Assembly: GCA_045596625.1 (NCBI GenBank)
Contig: JAZOCU010000085.1
Span: forward strand, 1-6,369
Origin: Firm-04 sp045596625
GTDB lineage: Bacteria > Bacillota > Clostridia > Oscillospirales > Ruminococcaceae
Length of the DNA: 6,369 nucleotides
Direction of reading: 5' to 3'
In this document: positions 4,796-6,369 of the stretch, one piece after another
Layout: every line of letters starts with the position of its first letter
How positions within the stretch are numbered: the stretch's first letter is position 1
Notes under the pieces: generated by a model
The model's database searches: none
Told to the model about the DNA's origin: nothing
The model's input: only the letters and a program-made list of their open reading frames with translations
Made by a program: the position numbers and the translations under genes

Positions 4796-6369
4796 TCAAT
4801 CGATGATGATATGATCAAAATGCTCAAGTGCAACGATCTTAACCGCCTTATCCAACATATTGTTTACGCCGTCATAGTATCCCTTGCTGTTATTTCCAAA
4901 CTGAGCAGTGAAAATGGAATCGGATAAATCATTGACAATCTTGCCCTTGATTCGAGCTTTAATGTCATACTCTTTTTCCGACAGTTTTTGAAGATCTTTT
5001 TGCTTAACTACTCTATTGGGATTTTGTACAATTTTCTCACTTATTATATCACACCAGGCATCGATTTCATCCATCCATAACAAGCCAACAAGCGTAAAAC
5101 CGGCTAGGAAATACAAAACCAATGACAGTACCGCATTAATTGTCAAACGAGATATTTCCAATGCAATGGGAGTGAGTTTTTTGGTATCAATCACCGATCC
5201 TGATTTAGTCGCAATTTGATCCAAATTGACCTTCTTCACGGTATCCAGATTGAGAGAGAAACAGTCTCTGATCGTATCTGTATGATACAGATTAGCAGCA
5301 GCCTTCACAGAAGCATCGACGATAACATCTGAAAGCGTATTGTTTAATTGATTCAGCGGTTTTGTCAACAGAGACTCAATCTTTTGTTCATTGAAATGAT
5401 CTTTAAAATGCTTCTCCAGCCTCTTCTGAAGCTGAGAAATAGTAATATCACCCTGAACCTCCTGCAGAACATCTACAAGGACAGTATATATGTAATTACT
5501 GAGTTCATCGCAAACATCAGCACGATATTTTACGTACGCACTTGTCACATTGCCATTTGACTCGTTCTTGATGCGATTGATCGTCGTATCAAGAAAATAC
5601 TGATTGATAGCGATCTGACACAGACCGGAAGATACACAATACGAAGGAGACGGGTTACGGAAAATGGGAATATTCTCGTCTTGGAACACAGCCACGCAAA
5701 TGGGCATGATAAAATCCATCCGGCTTGCGCCACCGGTCAAAACGATTGCACTGCACTCAAGATCATGATCCTTCATCATCTTCAGACACTTTTGGAAGAA
5801 CTTATGGCAATGATCCCACCAGCTGTCTATTCCCACGGGCGAACCATTTTCTCTTACATTCAAGACAGGAATCTCGCTCACAACAGAACTCATAAACTCC
5901 GAATTCAGTTTGTAGGTGACATAAGAGGGTTCGCGCTCCGGATCAAGCTCACCGAATTCATCCGCTTTGAAGTATTGTGCTCCGACAAAAATTCCTTCTG
6001 GTGAAGTTTCTCTGAACCCTTGTGTAATTCCATCGCCGTACCAATTCTCTTTATGATCTCTTCTTACAATGAGTTCAATAGGAACAATATCCGTTGTATA
6101 CGGATTGATGCCGTCTTTTCTCAATTTATCGTAAGCTTTATTGAGCATATTCTGTTCAATGGAAGATGCGCCCAGCGTCCATGATTTTTCTGCAAGATAC
6201 TTTCCAAGAGAGATGTAAGTGAAATCAGCCGTGGAAGAACCGAAGTCAAAGACTGCAATGCCCTTCTTGGGATTGATTTTATGAGAAATATTCCGATTGA
6301 TCGTTGAGAAAACCGAAGCAGTCGATTCAGCAACTACATAAACCTCACTGATGCCGGTAGCATTTTGGA
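4796..6369 (-). CDS. Hsp70/actin-like ATPase with C-terminal membrane segment (5' truncated)
   Basis: The visible 523 codons run off the right edge; the frame stays open beyond the ATG at 6148, which is internal. Upstream of it the frame encodes VYVVAESTASVF (residues 9-20 of the visible part, equivalent to the Hsp70 EPTAA segment) and IAVFDFGSSTADFTYI (37-52), the phosphate-2 loop. The adenosine loop IVLTGGASRMDFIMP follows at 208-222. These define the actin/Hsp70/hexokinase ATPase fold. Canonical Hsp70 has DLGGGT at phosphate-2; here two glycines are serines while the Asp, first Gly and Thr remain. After residue 260 there is no recognisable substrate-binding domain but a long helical region, with a hydrophobic stretch INAVLSLVLYFLAGFTLVG and more (410-432) that would span a membrane, then a charged helical tail of about 90 residues. 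It ends 20 bases before the next ATG. Fold is confident; chaperone activity is not shown. Confidence 0.85.
   Translation of the reverse strand, partial: QNATGISEVYVVAESTASVFSTINRNISHKINPKKGIAVFDFGSSTADFTYISLGKYLAEKSWTLGASSIEQNMLNKAYDKLRKDGINPYTTDIVPIELIVRRDHKENWYGDGITQGFRETSPEGIFVGAQYFKADEFGELDPEREPSYVTYKLNSEFMSSVVSEIPVLNVRENGSPVGIDSWWDHCHKFFQKCLKMMKDHDLECSAIVLTGGASRMDFIMPICVAVFQDENIPIFRNPSPSYCVSSGLCQIAINQYFLDTTINRIKNESNGNVTSAYVKYRADVCDELSNYIYTVLVDVLQEVQGDITISQLQKRLEKHFKDHFNEQKIESLLTKPLNQLNNTLSDVIVDASVKAAANLYHTDTIRDCFSLNLDTVKKVNLDQIATKSGSVIDTKKLTPIALEISRLTINAVLSLVLYFLAGFTLVGLLWMDEIDAWCDIISEKIVQNPNRVVKQKDLQKLSEKEYDIKARIKGKIVNDLSDSIFTAQFGNNSKGYYDGVNNMLDKAVKIVALEHFDHIIID

Noticed and set aside
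4776..4799. In-frame TTG start at 4799 for the 336-residue protein
   Set aside because: The extra codons contain the AAGGAGGAG ribosome binding site itself, which is ideally placed for ATG 4775, and the TTG has no site of its own.
6121..6333. Minus-strand frame of 70 codons near the right edge
   Set aside because: It overlaps the Hsp70-like frame, which carries the phosphate-2 motif through the same bases.

Overview
The window looks like accessory or conserved-hypothetical DNA from a low-to-medium GC Gram-positive bacterium, most likely a gut-type Clostridia/Firmicutes relative. This is an inference from strong AAGGAG-type ribosome binding sites, tight ATGA-coupled genes, a consensus extended -10 promoter and the short Firmicutes-type RtcB. 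No taxonomic marker is present. Every gene I can support lies on the minus strand, so the operon reads from high to low coordinates.

Upstream unit (6369 to about 1424): a 5'-truncated Hsp70/actin-like ATPase with a helical C-terminal half carrying one likely membrane segment (4796-6369). Then an unrecognised 336-residue protein (3765-4775), a Ycf46/SpoVK-like AAA+ ATPase of 657 residues (1788-3761), and three tiny overlapping reading frames of 51, 21 and 33 codons (1791 down to 1486). A 13-bp stem followed by a T-rich stretch (1424-1474) looks like an intrinsic terminator closing this unit.

Downstream unit (from a promoter at 1382-1409 to beyond the left edge): an EcsC-family protein (518-1309), then the first 148 codons of an RtcB-type RNA ligase (1-446). 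A 6-bp inverted repeat lies in the predicted leader between promoter and EcsC start.

The combination of an Hsp70-like ATPase, a Ycf46-like AAA+ ATPase, an unknown protein, micro-ORFs, EcsC and RtcB is not a pathway I recognise. A reasonable hypothesis is a membrane-linked chaperone/remodelling module coupled to RNA repair, perhaps a stress or anti-phage response. That function is inference; the sequence directly shows only the domain types, operon packing and regulatory sites. Two strong intragenic inverted repeats (4576-4608 and 1704-1726) are not explained by the protein coding.
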